Positions 33,553 to 47,619 of a stretch of DNA of 64,000 bases are shown piece by piece (position 1 is the stretch's first letter; each line of letters starts with the position of its first letter). This stretch comes from Auanema rhodensis (lineage: Eukaryota; Nematoda; Chromadorea; Rhabditida; Rhabditidae). The position numbers and the translations under genes were made by a program. The stretch is from NCBI GenBank assembly GCA_964057225.1, contig OZ059899.1:10106001-10170000 (forward strand), read 5' to 3'. The notes beneath the pieces were generated by a model. That model ran no database searches and was not told the DNA's origin. It was given only the letters and a program-made list of their open reading frames with translations.

Positions 33553-36500
33553 TAAATTTTTTTCACTTCTCTTGTCATTTACAAAAATCGAATTTATCTT
33601 CTTCAACCATTTTTTTTGCAATGTGTCATAAGAATTTCACAGTTGAACAGAACGTTTTTTAAGAAGATTTTTTGTTGTCAACATATATATTTTTCTGGAA
33701 TTCGAAAGCATTTGGGATGGAAATTAGAAAGAAAAGAACTAGTTTTTCCTACTTTAAAACAAACAATAAAAAATGAAATGAAAAAGATTGTTAGATATCC
33801 AATTTAAACTTATACATTTACTTCGATAAAGAGCCTATTAGTTTGAAATTTTATGTCTTACAGTTCTCCAACAGAACAGACTGATCCTGATTTCTCTATG
33901 ATTACATAAAACTCTCGTTTGATATAAAAAAAGAAGAGGAATAACGTTTCCAGGATGTCAATGATATCGAATCTAGTGATATTGTAGAAAAATGTAATGT
34001 CAGCTCCATAGGTTTTCTCTTAATTTCTCTCATCACAATTGTCTTAGTTTTTTTTCTCAAAAGAGTTTCTGAAATCTTAGGTGAACAAGGCCGTATATAT
34101 TTTTTTCTGGAATTCGAAAGCATTTGGGATGGAAATTGGAAAGAAAAGAACTAGTTTTTCCTACTTTAAAACAAACAATGAGAAATAAAATGAAAAAGAT
34201 TGTTAGATATCCAATTTAAACTTATACATTTACTTCGATATAAAGCCTATTAGATTGAAATTTTATGTCTTACAGTTCTCCAACAGAACAGACTGATCCT
34301 GATTTCTCTATGATTACATAAAACTCTCGTTTGATATAAAAAAAGAAGAGGAATAACGTTTCCAGGATGTCAATGATATCGAATCTAGTGATATTGTAGA
34401 AAAATGTAATGTCAGCTCCATAGGTTTTCTCTTAATTTCTCTCATCACAATTGTCTTAGTTTTTTTTCTCAAAAGAGTTTCTGAAATCTTAGGTGAACAA
34501 GGCCGTATATATTTTTTTTCTGGAATTCGAAAGCATTTGGGATGGAAATTGGAAAGAAAAGAACTAGTTTTTCCTACTTTAAAACAAACAATGAGAAATA
34601 AAAAAAAAAAGATTGTTAGATATCCAATTTAAACTTATACATTTACTTCGATAAAGAGCCTATTAGTTTGAAGTTTTATGTCTTACAGTTCTCCAACAGA
34701 ACAGACTGATCCTGATTTCTCTATGATTACATAAAACTCTCGTTTGATATAAAAAAAGAAGAGGAATAACGTTTCCAGGATGTCAATGATATCGAATCTA
34801 GTGATATTGTAGAAAAATGTAATGTCAGCTCCATAGGTTTTCTCTTAATTTCTCTCATCACAATTGTCTTAGTTTTTTTTCTCATAAGAGTTTCTGAAAT
34901 CTTAGGTGAACAAGGCCGTATATATTTTTTTCTGGAATTCGAAAGCATTTGGGATGGATATTAGAAGGAAAAGAACTAGTTTTTCCTACTTTAAAACAAA
35001 CAATAAGAAATAAAATAAAAAAGATTGTTAGATATCCAATTAAAACTTATACATTTACTTTGATAAAGAGCCTATTAGATTGAAATTTTATATCTTACAG
35101 TTCTCCAACAGAACAGACTGATCCTGATTTCTCTATGATTACATAAAACTCTCGTTTGATATAAAAAAAGAAGAGGAATAACGTTTCCAGGATGTCAATG
35201 ATATCGAATCTAGTGATATTGTAGAAAAATGTAATGTCAGCTCTATAGGTTTTCTCTTAATTTCTCTCATCACAATTGTCTTAGTTTTTTTTCTCATAAG
35301 AGTTTCTGAAATCTTAGGTGAACAAGGCCGTATATATTTTTTTCTGGAATTCGAAAGCATTTGGGATGGAAATTAGAAAGAAAAGAACTAGTTTTTCCTA
35401 CTTTAAAACAAACAATAAGAAATAAAATAAAAAAGATTGTTAGATATCCAATTTAAACTTATACATTTACTTCGATAAAGAGCCTATTAGTTTGAAATTT
35501 TATGTCTTACAGTTCTCCAACAGAACAGACTGATCCTGATTTCTCTATGATTACATAAAACTCTCGTTTGATATAAAAAAAGAAGAGGAATAACGTTTCC
35601 AGGATGTCAATGATATCGAATCTAGTGATATTGTAGAAAAATGTAATGTCAGCTCCATAGGTTTTCTCTTAATTTCTCTCATCACAATTGTCTCAGTTTT
35701 TTTTCTCATAAGAGTTTCTGAAATCTTAGGTGAACAAGGCCGTATATATTTTTTTCTGGAATTCGAAAGCATTTGGGATGGAAATTAGAAGGAAAAGAAC
35801 TAGTTTTTCCTACTTTAAAACAAACAATAAGAAATAAAATAAAAAAGATTGTTAGATATCCAATTTAAACTTATACATTTACTTCGATAAAGAGCCTATT
35901 AGTTTGAAATTTTATGTCTTACAGTTCTCCAACAGAACAGACTGATCCTGATTTCTCTATGATTACATAAAACTCTCGTTTGATATAAAAAAAAGAAGAG
36001 GAATAACGTTTCCAGGATGTCAATGATATCGAATCTAGTGATATTGTAGAAAAATGTAATGTCAGCTCCATAGGTTTTCTCTTAATTTCTCTCATCACAA
36101 TTGTCTTAGTTTTTTTTCTTATAAGAGTTTCTGAAATCTTAGGTGAACAAGGCCGTATATATTTTTTTCTGGAATTCGAAAGCATTTGGGATGGATATTA
36201 GAAGGAAAAGAACTAGTTTTTCCTACTTTAAAACAAACAATAAGAAATAAAATAAAAAAGATTGTTAGATATCCAATTAAAACTTATACATTTACTTCGA
36301 TAAAGAGCCTATTAGTTTGAAATTTTATGTCTTACAGTTCTCCAACAGAACAGACTGATCCTGATTTCTCTATGATTACATAAAACTCTCGTTTGATATA
36401 CAAAAAGGAGAGGAATAACGTTTCCAGGATGTCAATGATATCGAATCTAGTGGTATTGTAAAAAAATGTAATGTCAGCTCCATAGGTTTTCTCTTAATTT

Positions 36501-39500
36501 CTCTCATCACAATTGTCTTAGTTTTTTTTCTCATAATTGTTTCTGAAATCTTAGGTGAACAAGGCCGTATATATTTTTTTCTGGAATTCGAAAGCATTTG
36601 GGATGGAAATTAGAAGAAAAGAACTAGTTTTTCCTACTTTAAAACAAACAATAAGAAATAAAATAAAAAAGATTGTTAGATATCCAATTTAAACTTATAC
36701 ATTTACTTCGATAAAGAGCCTATTAGTTTGAAATTTTATGTCTTACAGTTCTCCAACAGAACAGACTGATCCTGATTTCTCTATGATTACATAAAACTCT
36801 CGTTTGATATAAAAAAAGAAGAGGAATAACGTTTCCAGGATGTCAATGATATCGAATCTAGTGATATTGTAAAAAAATGTAATGTCAGCTCCATAGGTTT
36901 TCTCTTAATTTCTCTCATCACAATTGTCTTAGTTTTTTTTCTTATAAGAGTTTCTGAAATTTTAGGTGAACAAGGCCGTATATATTTTTTTCTGGAATTC
37001 GAAAGCATTTGGGATGGAAATTAGAAAGAAAAGAACTAGTTTTTCCTACTTTAAAACAAACAATAAGAAATAAAATAAAAAAGATTGTTAGATATCCAAT
37101 TTAAACTTATACATTTACTTCGATAAAGAGCCTATTAGTTTGAAATTTTATGTCTTACAGTTCTCCAACAGAACAGACTGATCCTGATTTCTCTATGATT
37201 ACATAAAACTCTTGTTTGATATAAAAAAAGAAGAGGAATAACGTTTCCAGGATGTCAATGATATCGAATCTAGTGATATTGTAGAAAAATGTAATGTCAG
37301 CTCCATAGGTTTTCTCTTAATTTCTCTCATCACAATTGTCTTAGTTTTTTTCTCATAAGAGTTTCTGAAATCTTAGGTGAACAAGGCCGTATATATTTTT
37401 TTCTGGAATTCGAAAGCATTTGGGATGGAAATTAGAAAGAAAAGAACTAGTTTTTCCTATTTTAAAACAAACAAAAAAAAAAATGAAAAAGTTTGTTAGA
37501 TATCCAATTTAAACTTATACATTTACTTCGATAAAGAGCCTATTAGTTTGAAATTTTATGTCTTACAGTTCTCCAACAGAACAGACTGATCCTGATTTCT
37601 CTATGATTACATAAAACTCTCGTTTGATATAAAAAAAGAAGAGGAATAACGTTTCCAGGATGTCAATGATATCGAATCTAGTGATATTGTAGAAAAATGT
37701 AATGTCAGCTCCATAGGTTTTCTCTTAATTTCTCTCATCACAATTGTCTTAGTTTTTTTTCTCATTAGAGATTCTGAAATCTTAGGTGAACAAGGCCGTA
37801 TATGTTTTTTTCTGGAATTCGAAAGCATTTGGGATGGACATTAGAAGGAAAAGAACTAGTTTTTCCTACTTTAAAACAAACAAAAAAAAATGAAATGAAA
37901 AAGATTGTTAGATATCCAATTTAAACTTATACATTTACTTCGATAAAGAGCCTATTAGTTTGAAATTTTATGTCTTACAGTTCTCCAACAGAACAGACTG
38001 ATCCTGATTTCTCTATGATTACATAAAACTCTCGTTTGATATAAAAAAAAAAGAGGAATAACGTTTCCAGGATGTCAATGATATGGAATCTAGTGATATT
38101 GTAAAAAAATGTAATGTCAGCTCCATAGGTTTTCTCTTAATTTCTCTCATCACAATTGTCTTAGTTTTTTTTCTTATAAGAGTTTCTGAAATTTTAGGTG
38201 AACAAGGCCGTATATATTTTTTTCTGGAATTCGAAAGCATTTGGGATGGAAATTAGGAAGAAAAGAACTAGTTTTTCCTATTTTAAAACAAACAAAAAAA
38301 ATAAAATGAAAAAGATTGTTAGATATCCAATTTAAACTTATACATTTACTTCGATAAAGAGCCTATTAGTTTGAAATTTTATGTCTTACAGTTCTCCAAC
38401 AGAACAGACTGATCCTGATATTTCTACGATTACATAAAACTCTCGTTTGATATAAAAGCATATTGGATAGAAATTTCGAAAGCATTTGGGATGGAAATTA
38501 GAAAGAAAAGAACTAGTTTTTCCTACTTTAAAACAAACAATAAGAAATAAAATAAAAAAGATTGTTAGATATCCAATTTAAACTTATACATTTACTTCGA
38601 TAAAGAGCCTATTAGTTTGAAATTTTATGTCTTACAGTTCTCCAACAGAACAGACTGATCCTGATTTCTCTATGATTACATAAAACTCTCGTTTGATATA
38701 CAAAAAGGAGAGGAATAACGTTTCCAGGATGTCAATGATATCGAATCTAGTGATATTGTAGAAAAATGTAATGTCAGCTCCATAGGTTTTCTCTTAATTT
38801 CTCTCATCACAATTGTCTCAGTTTTTTTTCTCATAAGAGTTTCTGAAATCTTAGGTGAACAAGGCCGTATATATTTTTTTCTGGAATTCGAAAGCATTTG
38901 GGATGGAAATTAGAAGGAAAAGAACTAGTTTTTCCTACTTTAAAACAAACAATAAGAAATAAAATAAAAAAGATTGTTAGATATCCAATTTAAACTTATA
39001 CATTTACTTCGATAAAGAGCCTATTAGTTTGAAATTTTATGTCTTACAGTTCTCCAACAGAACAGACTGATCCTGATTTCTCTATGATTACATAAAACTC
39101 TCGTTTGATATAAAAAAAGAAGAGGAATAACGTTTCCAGGATGTCAATGATATCGAATCTAGTGATATTGTAGAAAAATGTAATGTCAGCTCCATAGGTT
39201 TTCTCTTAATTTCTCTCATCACAATTGTCTCAGTTTTTTTTCTCATAAGAGTTTCTGAAATCTTAGGTGAACAAGGCCGTATATATTTTTTTCTGGAATT
39301 CGAAAGCATTTGGGATGGAAATTAGAAGGAAAAGAACTAGTTTTTCCTACTTTAAAACAAACAATAAGAAATAAAATAAAAAAGATTGTTAGATATCCAA
39401 TTTAAACTTATACATTTACTTCGATAAAGAGCCTATTAGTTTGAAATTTTATGTCTTACAGTTCTCCAACAGAACAGACTGATCCTGATTTCTCTATGAT

Positions 39501-42500
39501 TACATAAAACTCTCGTTTGATATAAAAAAAAGAAGAGGAATAACGTTTCCAGGATGTCAATGATATCGAATCTAGTGATATTGTAGAAAAATGTAATGTC
39601 AGCTCCATAGGTTTTCTCTTAATTTCTCTCATCACAATTGTCTTAGTTTTTTTTCTTATAAGAGTTTCTGAAATCTTAGGTGAACAAGGCCGTATATATT
39701 TTTTTCTGGAATTCAAAAGCATTTGGGATGGATATTAGAAGGAAAAAAACTAGTTTTTCCTACTTTAAAACAAACAATAAGAAATAAAATAAAAAAGATT
39801 GTTAGATATCCAATTAAAACTTATACATTTACTTCGATAAAGAGCCTATTAGTTTGAAATTTTATGTCTTACAGTTCTCCAACAGAACAGACTGATCCTG
39901 ATTTCTCTATGATTACATAAAACTCTCGTTTGATATACAAAAAGGAGAGGAATAACGTTTCCAGGATGTCAATGATATCGAATCTAGTGGTATTGTAAAA
40001 AAATGTAATGTCAGCTCCATAGGTTTTCTCTTAATTTCTCTCATCACAATTGTCTTAGTTTTTTTTCTCATAATTGTTTCTGAAATCTTAGGTGAACAAG
40101 GCCGTATATATTTTTTTCTGGAATTCGAAATCATTTGGGATGGAAATTAAAAGAAAAGAACTAGTTTTTCCTACTTTAAAACAAACAATAAGAAATAAAA
40201 TAAAAAAGATTGTTAGATATCCAATTTAAACTTATACATTTACTTCGATAAAGAGCCTATTAGTTTGAAATTTTATGTCTTACAGTTCTCCAACAGAACA
40301 GACTGATCCTGATTTCTCTATGATTACATAAAACTCTCGTTTGATATAAAAAAAGAAGAGGAATAACGTTTCCAGGATGTCAATGATATCGAATCTAGTG
40401 ATATTGTAAAAAAATGTAATGTCAGCTCCATAGGTTTTCTCTTAATTTCTCTCATCACAATTGTCTTAGTTTTTTTTCTTATAAGAGTTTCTGAAATTTT
40501 AGGTGAACAAGGCCGTATATATTTTTTTCTGGAATTCGAAAGCATTTGGGATGGAAATTAGAAAGAAAAGAACTAGTTTTTCCTACTTTAAAACAAACAA
40601 TAAGAAATAAAATAAAAAAGATTGTTAGATATCCAATTTAAACTTATACATTTACTTCGATAAAGAGCCTATTAGTTTGAAATTTTATGTCTTACAGTTC
40701 TCCAACAGAACAGACTGATCCTGATTTCTCTATGATTACATAAAACTCTCGTTTGATATAAAAAAAGAAGAGGAATAACGTTTCCAGGATGTCAATGATA
40801 TCGAATCTAGTGATATTGTAGAAAAATGTAATGTCAGCTCCATAGGTTTTCTCTTAATTTCTCTCATCACAATTGTCTTAGTTTTTTTCTCATAAGAGTT
40901 TCTGAAATCTTAGGTGAACAAGGCCGTATATATTTTTTTCTGGAATTCGAAAGCACTTGGGATGGAAATTAGAAAGAAAAGAACTAGTTTTTCCTATTTT
41001 AAAACAAACAAAAAAAAATAAAATGAAAAAGTTTGTTAGATATCCAATTTAAACTTATACATTTACTTCGATAAAGAGCCTATTAGTTTGAAATTTTATG
41101 TCTTACAGTTCTCCAACAGAACAGACTGATCCTGATTTCTCTATGATTACATAAAACTCTCGTTTGATATAAAAAAAGAAGAGGAATAACGTTTCCAGGA
41201 TGTCAATGATATCGAATCTAGTGATATTGTAGAAAAATGTAATGTCAGCTCCATAGGTTTTCTTTTAATTTCTCTCATCACAATTGTCTTAGTTTTTTTT
41301 CTCATTAGAGATTCTGAAATCTTAGGTGAACAAGGCCGTATATGTTTTTTTCTGGAATTCGAAAGCATTTGGGATGGACATTAGAAGGAAAAGAACTAGT
41401 TTTTCCTACTTTAAAACAAACAAAAAAAAATGAAATGAAAAAGATTGTTAGATATCCAATTTAAACTTATACATTTACTTCGATAAAGAGCCTATTAGTT
41501 TGAAATTTTATGTCTTACAGTTCTCCAACAGAACAGACTGATCCTGATTTCTCTATGATTACATAAAACTCTCGTTTGATATAAAAAAAAAGAGGAATAA
41601 CGTTTCCAGGATGTCAATGATATCGAATCTAGTGATATTGTAAAAAAATGTAATGTCAGCTCCATAGGTTTTCTCTTAATTTCTCTCATCACAATTGTCT
41701 TAGTTTTTTTTCTTATAAGAGTTTCTGAAATTTTAGGTGAACAAGGCCGTATATATTTTTTTCTGGAATTCGAAAGCATTTGGGATGGAAATTAGAAAGA
41801 AAAGAACTAGTTTTTCCTATTTTAAAACAAACAAAAAAAATAAAATGAAAAAGATTGTTAGATATCCAATTTAAACTTATACATTTACTTCGATAAAGAG
41901 CCTATTAGTTTGAAATTTTATGTCTTACAGTTCTCCAACAGAACAGACTGATCCTGATATTTCTACGATTACATAAAACTCTCGTTTGATATAAAAGCAT
42001 ATTGGATAGAAATTTCGAAAGCATTTGGGATGGAAATTAGAAAGAAAAGAACTAGTTTTTCCTACTTTAAAACAAACAATAAGAAATAAAATAAAAAAGA
42101 TTGTTAGATATCCAATTTAAACTTATACATTTACTTCGATAAAGAGCCTATTAGTTTGAAATTTTATGTCTTACAGTTCTCCAACAGAACAGACTGATCC
42201 TGATTTCTCTATGATTACATAAAACTCTCGTTTGATATACAAAAAGGAGAGGAATAACGTTTCCAGGATGTCAATGATATCGAATCTAGTGGTATTGTAA
42301 AAAAATGTAATGTCAGCTCCATAGGTTTTCTCTTAATTTCTTTCATCACAATTGTCTTAGTTTTTTTTCTCATAAGAGTTTCTGAAATCTTAGGTGAACA
42401 AGGCCGTATATATTTTTTTCTGGAATTCGAAAGCATTTGGGATGGAAATTAGAAGAAAAGAACTAGTTTTTCCTACTTTAAAACAAACAATAAGAAATAA

Positions 42501-45500
42501 AATAAAAAAGATTGTTAGATATCCAATTTAAACTTATACATTTACTTCGATAAAGAGCCTATTAGTTTGAAATTTTATGTCTTACAGTTCTCCAACAGAA
42601 CAGACTGATCCTGATTTCTCTATGATTACATAAAACTCTCGTTTGATATAAAAAAAGAAGAGGAATAACGTTTCCAGGATGTCAATGATATCGAATCTAG
42701 TGATATTGTAAAAAAATGTAATGTCAGCTCCATAGGTTTTCTCTTAATTTCTCTCATCACAATTGTCTTAGTTTTTTTTCTTATAAGAGTTTCTGAAATT
42801 TTAGGTGAACAAGGCCGTATATATTTTTTTCTGGAATTCGAAAGCATTTGGGATGGAAATTAGAAAGAAAAGAACTAGTTTTTCCTACTTTAAAACAAAC
42901 AATAAGAAATAAAATAAAAAAGATTGTTAGATATCCAATTTAAACTTATACATTTACTTCGATAAAGAGCCTATTAGTTTGAAATTTTATGTCTTACAGT
43001 TCTCCAACAGAACAGACTGATCCTGATTTCTCTATGATTACATAAAACTCTCGTTTGATATAAAAAAAGAAGAGGAATAACGTTTCCAGGATGTCAATGA
43101 TATCGAATCTAGTGATATTGTAGAAAAATGTAATGTCAGCTCCATAGGTTTTCTCTTAATTTCTCTCATCACAATTGTCTTAGTTTTTTTCTCATAAGAG
43201 TTTCTGAAATCTTAGGTGAACAAGGCCGTATATATTTTTTTCTGGAATTCGAAAGCATTTGGGATGGAAATTAGAAAGAAAAGAACTAGTTTTTCCTATT
43301 TTAAAACAAACAAAAAAAAATAAAATGAAAAAGTTTGTTAGATATCCAATTTAAACTTATACATTTACTTCGATAAAGAGCCTATTAGTTTGAAATTTTA
43401 TGTCTTACAGTTCTCCAACAGAACAGACTGATCCTGATTTCTCTATGATTACATAAAACTCTCGTTTGATATAAAAAAAGAAGAGGAATAACGTTTCCAG
43501 GATGTCAATGATATCGAATCTAGTGATATTGTAGAAAAATGTAATGTCAGCTCCATAGGTTTTCTCTTAATTTCTCTCATCACAATTGTCTTAGTTTTTT
43601 TTCTCATTAGAGATTCTGAAATCTTAGGTGAACAAGGCCGTATATGTTTTTTTCTGGAATTCGAAAGCATTTGGGATGGACATTAGAAGGAAAAGAACTA
43701 GTTTTTCCTACTTTAAAACAAACAAAAAAAAATGAAATGAAAAAGATTGTTAGATATCCAATTTAAACTTATACATTTACTTCGATAAAGAGCCTATTAG
43801 TTTGAAATTTTATGTCTTACAGTTCTCCAACAGAACAGACTGATCCTGATTTCTCTATGATTACATAAAACTCTCGTTTGATATAAAAAAAAAGAGGAAT
43901 AACGTTTCCAGGATGTCAATGATATCGAATCTAGTGATATTGTAAAAAAATGTAATGTCAGCTCCATAGGTTTTCTCTTAATTTCTCTCATCACAATTGT
44001 CTTAGTTTTTTTTCTTATAAGAGTTTCTGAAATTTTAGGTGAACAAGGCCGTATATATTTTTTTCTGGAATTCGAAAGCATTTGGGATGGAAATTAGAAA
44101 GAAAAGAACTAGTTTTTCCTATTTTAAAACAAACAAAAAAAATAAAATGAAAAAGATTGTTAGATATCCAATTTAAACTTATACATTTACTTCGATAAAG
44201 AGCCTATTAGTTTGAAATTTTATGTCTTACAGTTCTCCAACAGAACAGACTGATCCTGATATTTCTACGATTACATAAAACTCTCGTTTGATATAAAAGC
44301 ATATTGGATAGAAATTTCGAAAGCATTTGGGATGGAAATTAGAAAGAAAAGAACTAGTTTTTCCTATTTTAAAACAAACAAAAAAAAATAAAATGAAAAA
44401 GTTTATTAGATATCCAATTTAAACTTATACATTTACTTCGATAAAGAGCCTATTAGTTTGAAATTTTATGTCTTACAGTTCTCCAACAGAACAGACTGAT
44501 CCTGATTTCTCTATGATTACATAAAACTCTCGTTTGATATAAAAAAAGAAGAGGAATAACGTTTCCAGGATGTCAATGATATCGAATCTAGTGATATTGT
44601 AGAAAAATGTAATGTCAGCTCCATAGGTTTTCTCTTAATTTCTCTCATCACAATTGTCTTAGTTTTTTTTCTCATTAGAGATTCTGAAATCTTAGGTGAA
44701 CAAGGCCGTATATGTTTTTTTCTGGAAATCGAAAGCATTTGGGATGGACATTAGAAGGAAAAGAACTAGTTTTTCCTACTTTAAAACAAACAAAAAAAAA
44801 TGAAATGAAAAAGATTGTTAGATATCCAATTTAAACTTATACATTTACTTCGATAAAGAGCCTATTAGTTTGAAATTTTATGTCTTACAGTTCTCCAACA
44901 GAACAGACTGATCCTGATTTCTCTATGATTACATAAAACTCTCGTTTGATATAAAAAAAAAAGAGGAATAACGTTTCCAGGATGTCAATGATATCGAATC
45001 TAGTGATATTGTAAAAAAATGTAATGTCAGCTCCATAGGTTTTCTCTTAATTTCTCTCATCACAATTGTCTTAGTTTTTTTTCTTATAAGAGTTTCTGAA
45101 ATTTTAGGTGAACAAGGCCGTATATATTTTTTTCTGGAATTCGAAAGCATTTGGGATGGAAATTAGAAAGAAAAGAACTAGTTTTTCCTATTTTAAAACA
45201 AACAAAAAAAATTAAATGAAAAAGATTGTTAGATATCCAATTTAAACTTATACATTTACTTCGATAAAGAGCCTATTAGTTTGAAATTTTATGTCTTACA
45301 GTTCTCCAACAGAACAGACTGATCCTGATATTTCTACGATTACATAAAACTCTCGTTTGATATAAAAGCATATTGGATAGAAATTTCGAAAGCATTTGGG
45401 ATGGAAATTAGAAAGAAACAAACTAGTTTTTCCTACTTTAAAACAAACAATGAGAAACAAAATGAAAAGATTGTTAGATATCCAATTTTAACTTATACAT

Positions 45501-46181
45501 TTACTTCGATGAAGAGCCTATTAGATTGAATTTTTATGTCTTACAGTTCTCCAACAGAACAGACTGATCCTGATTTTTCTACGATTACATAAAACTCTCG
45601 TTTGATATACAAAAAGGAGAGGAATAACGTTTCCAGGATATCAATGATATCGAATCTAGTGATATTGTAGAAAAATGTAATGTCAGCTCCATAGGTTTTC
45701 TTTTAATTTCTCTCATCACAATTGTCTCAGTTTTTTTTCTCATAAGAGTTTCTGAAATCTTAGGTGTACAAGGCCGTATATATTTTCCTGGAATTCGAAA
45801 GGATTTGGGATGGAAATTAGAAAGAAAAGAACTAGTTTTTCCTACTTTAAAACAAACAATAGGAGATAAAATGAAAAAGATTGTTAGATATCCAATTTAA
45901 ACTTATACATTTACTTCGGTAAAGAGCCTATTAGTTTGAAATTTTATGTCTTACAGTTCTACAACAGAACAGACTGATCCTGATTTCTCTATGATTACAT
46001 AAAACTCTCGTTTGATATACAAAAAGGAGAGGAATAACGTTTCCAGGATATCAATGATATCGAATCTAGTGATATTGTAGAAAAATGTAATGTCAGCTCC
46101 ATAGGTTTTCTCTTAATTTCTCTCATCACAATTGTCTTAGTTTTTTTTCTCATAAGAGTTTCTGAAATCTTAGTTGATCAA
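33553..46181. repeat. tRNA desert 1: about 27 tRNA-less units and 4 short modules
   Basis: After the E, C and D of the 33480 unit, this stretch has only about 411-412-bp C+D units joined by GGCCG-TATAT, with short modules near 38455, 41993, 44297 and 45364. Most units carry GATGTC in D, GGTGAACAA before the stub and a T7 after TATATA. Blocks repeat at offset 3537-3540 (about 35.9-38.4 against 39.4-42.0 kb) and then 2302 (about 41.1-43.4 against 43.4-45.1 kb). From about 45361 the array returns to the GATATC type that leads into the next tRNA. Confidence 0.8.
45628..45900 (+). pseudogene. Membrane-protein-like stop-free frame (copy 9)
   Basis: Open to TAA 45898-45900. One change in the hydrophobic stretch (TTA to TCA, Leu to Ser) relative to the exemplar. 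Confidence 0.3.
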
Positions 46182-46254
46182 GGCCGCGTGGCGCAATGGA
46201 TAACGCGTCTGCCTACGGAGCAGAAGATTGTAGGTTCGAATCCTGCCGTGGTCG
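46182..46254 (+). tRNA. tRNA-Arg(ACG), GATCAA flank, island in the tRNA-poor half
   Basis: Identical to the common sequence, T7 terminator. It is 12702 bases from the previous gene. The preceding 0.8 kb is GATATC-type sequence like that before the genes at 49261 and 63130. Confidence 0.97.
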
Positions 46255-47207
46255 TAAATTTTTTTCATTTCTCTTGTCATTTACAAAAATCGAATTTATC
46301 TTCTTCAACCATTTTTTTTGCAATGTGTCATAAGAATTTCACAGTTGAACAGAACGTTTTTTAAGAAGATTTTTTGTTGTCAACATATATATTTTTCTGG
46401 AATTCGAAAGCATTTGGGATGGAAATTAGAAAGAAAAGAACTAGTTTTTCCTACTTTAAAACAAACAATAAAAAATGAAATGAAAAAGATTGTTAGATAT
46501 CCAATTTAAACTTATACATTTACTTCGATAAAGAGCCTATTAGATTGAAATTTTATGTCTTACAGTTCTCCAACAGAACAGACTGATCCTGATTTTTCTA
46601 CGATTACATAAAACTCTCGTTTGATATACAAAAAGGAGAGGAATAACGTTTCCAGGATGTCAATGATATCGAATCTAGTGATATTGCAGAAAAATGTAAT
46701 GTCAGCTCCATAGGTTTTCTCTTAATTTCTCTCATCACAATTGTCTTAGTTTTTTTTCTCAAAAGAGTTTCTGAAATCTTAGGTGAACAAGGCCGTATAT
46801 ATTTTTTTCTGGAATTCGAAAGCATTTGGGATGGAAATTGGAAAGAAAAGAACTAGTTTTTCCTACTTTAAAACAAACAATGAGAAATAAAATGAAAAAG
46901 ATTGTTAGATATCCAATTTAAACTTATACATTTACTTCGATAAAAAGCCTATTAGATTGAAATTTTATGTCTTACAGTTCTCCAACAGAACAGACTGATC
47001 CTGATTTCTCTATGATTACATAAAACTCTCGTTTGATATAAAAAAAGAAGAGGAATAACGTTTCCAGGATGTCAATGATATCGAATCTAGTGATATTGTA
47101 GAAAAATGTAATGTCAGCTCCATAGGTTTTCTCTTAATTTCTCTCATCACAATTGTCTCAGTTTTTTTTCTCATAAGAGTTTCTGAAATCTTAGGTGAAC
47201 AAGGCCG

Positions 47208-47619
47208 TATATATTTTTTTCTGGAATTCGAAAGCATTTGGGATGGAAATTAGAAGGAAAAGAACTAGTTTTTCCTACTTTAAAACAAACAATAAGAAAT
47301 AAAATAAAAAAGATTGTTAGATATCCAATTTAAACTTATACATTTACTTCGATAGAGAGCCTATTAGTTTGAAATTTTATGTCTTACAGTTCTCCAACAG
47401 AACAGACTGATCCTGATTTCTCTATGATTACATAAAACTCTCGTTTGATATAAAAAAAGAAGAGGAATAACGTTTCCAGGATGTCAATGATATCGAATCT
47501 AGTGATATTGTAGAAAAATGTAATGTCAGCTCCATAGGTTTTCTCTTAATTTCTCTCATCACAATTGTCTTAGTTTTTTTTCTCAAAAGAGTTTCTGAAA
47601 TCTTAGGTGAACAAGGCCG
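47208..47619. repeat. Exemplar of the 412-bp tRNA-less unit
   Basis: Runs from the first base after one GGCCG stub (47203-47207) through the next (47615-47619). It consists of C and D only. Compared with the full unit it lacks tRNA bases 6-73 and all of E. Relative to the 407-bp type it has TTTTTTT in place of TTTTCC before CTGG or TGG, which shifts the sense frame by two bases. Confidence 0.85.
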
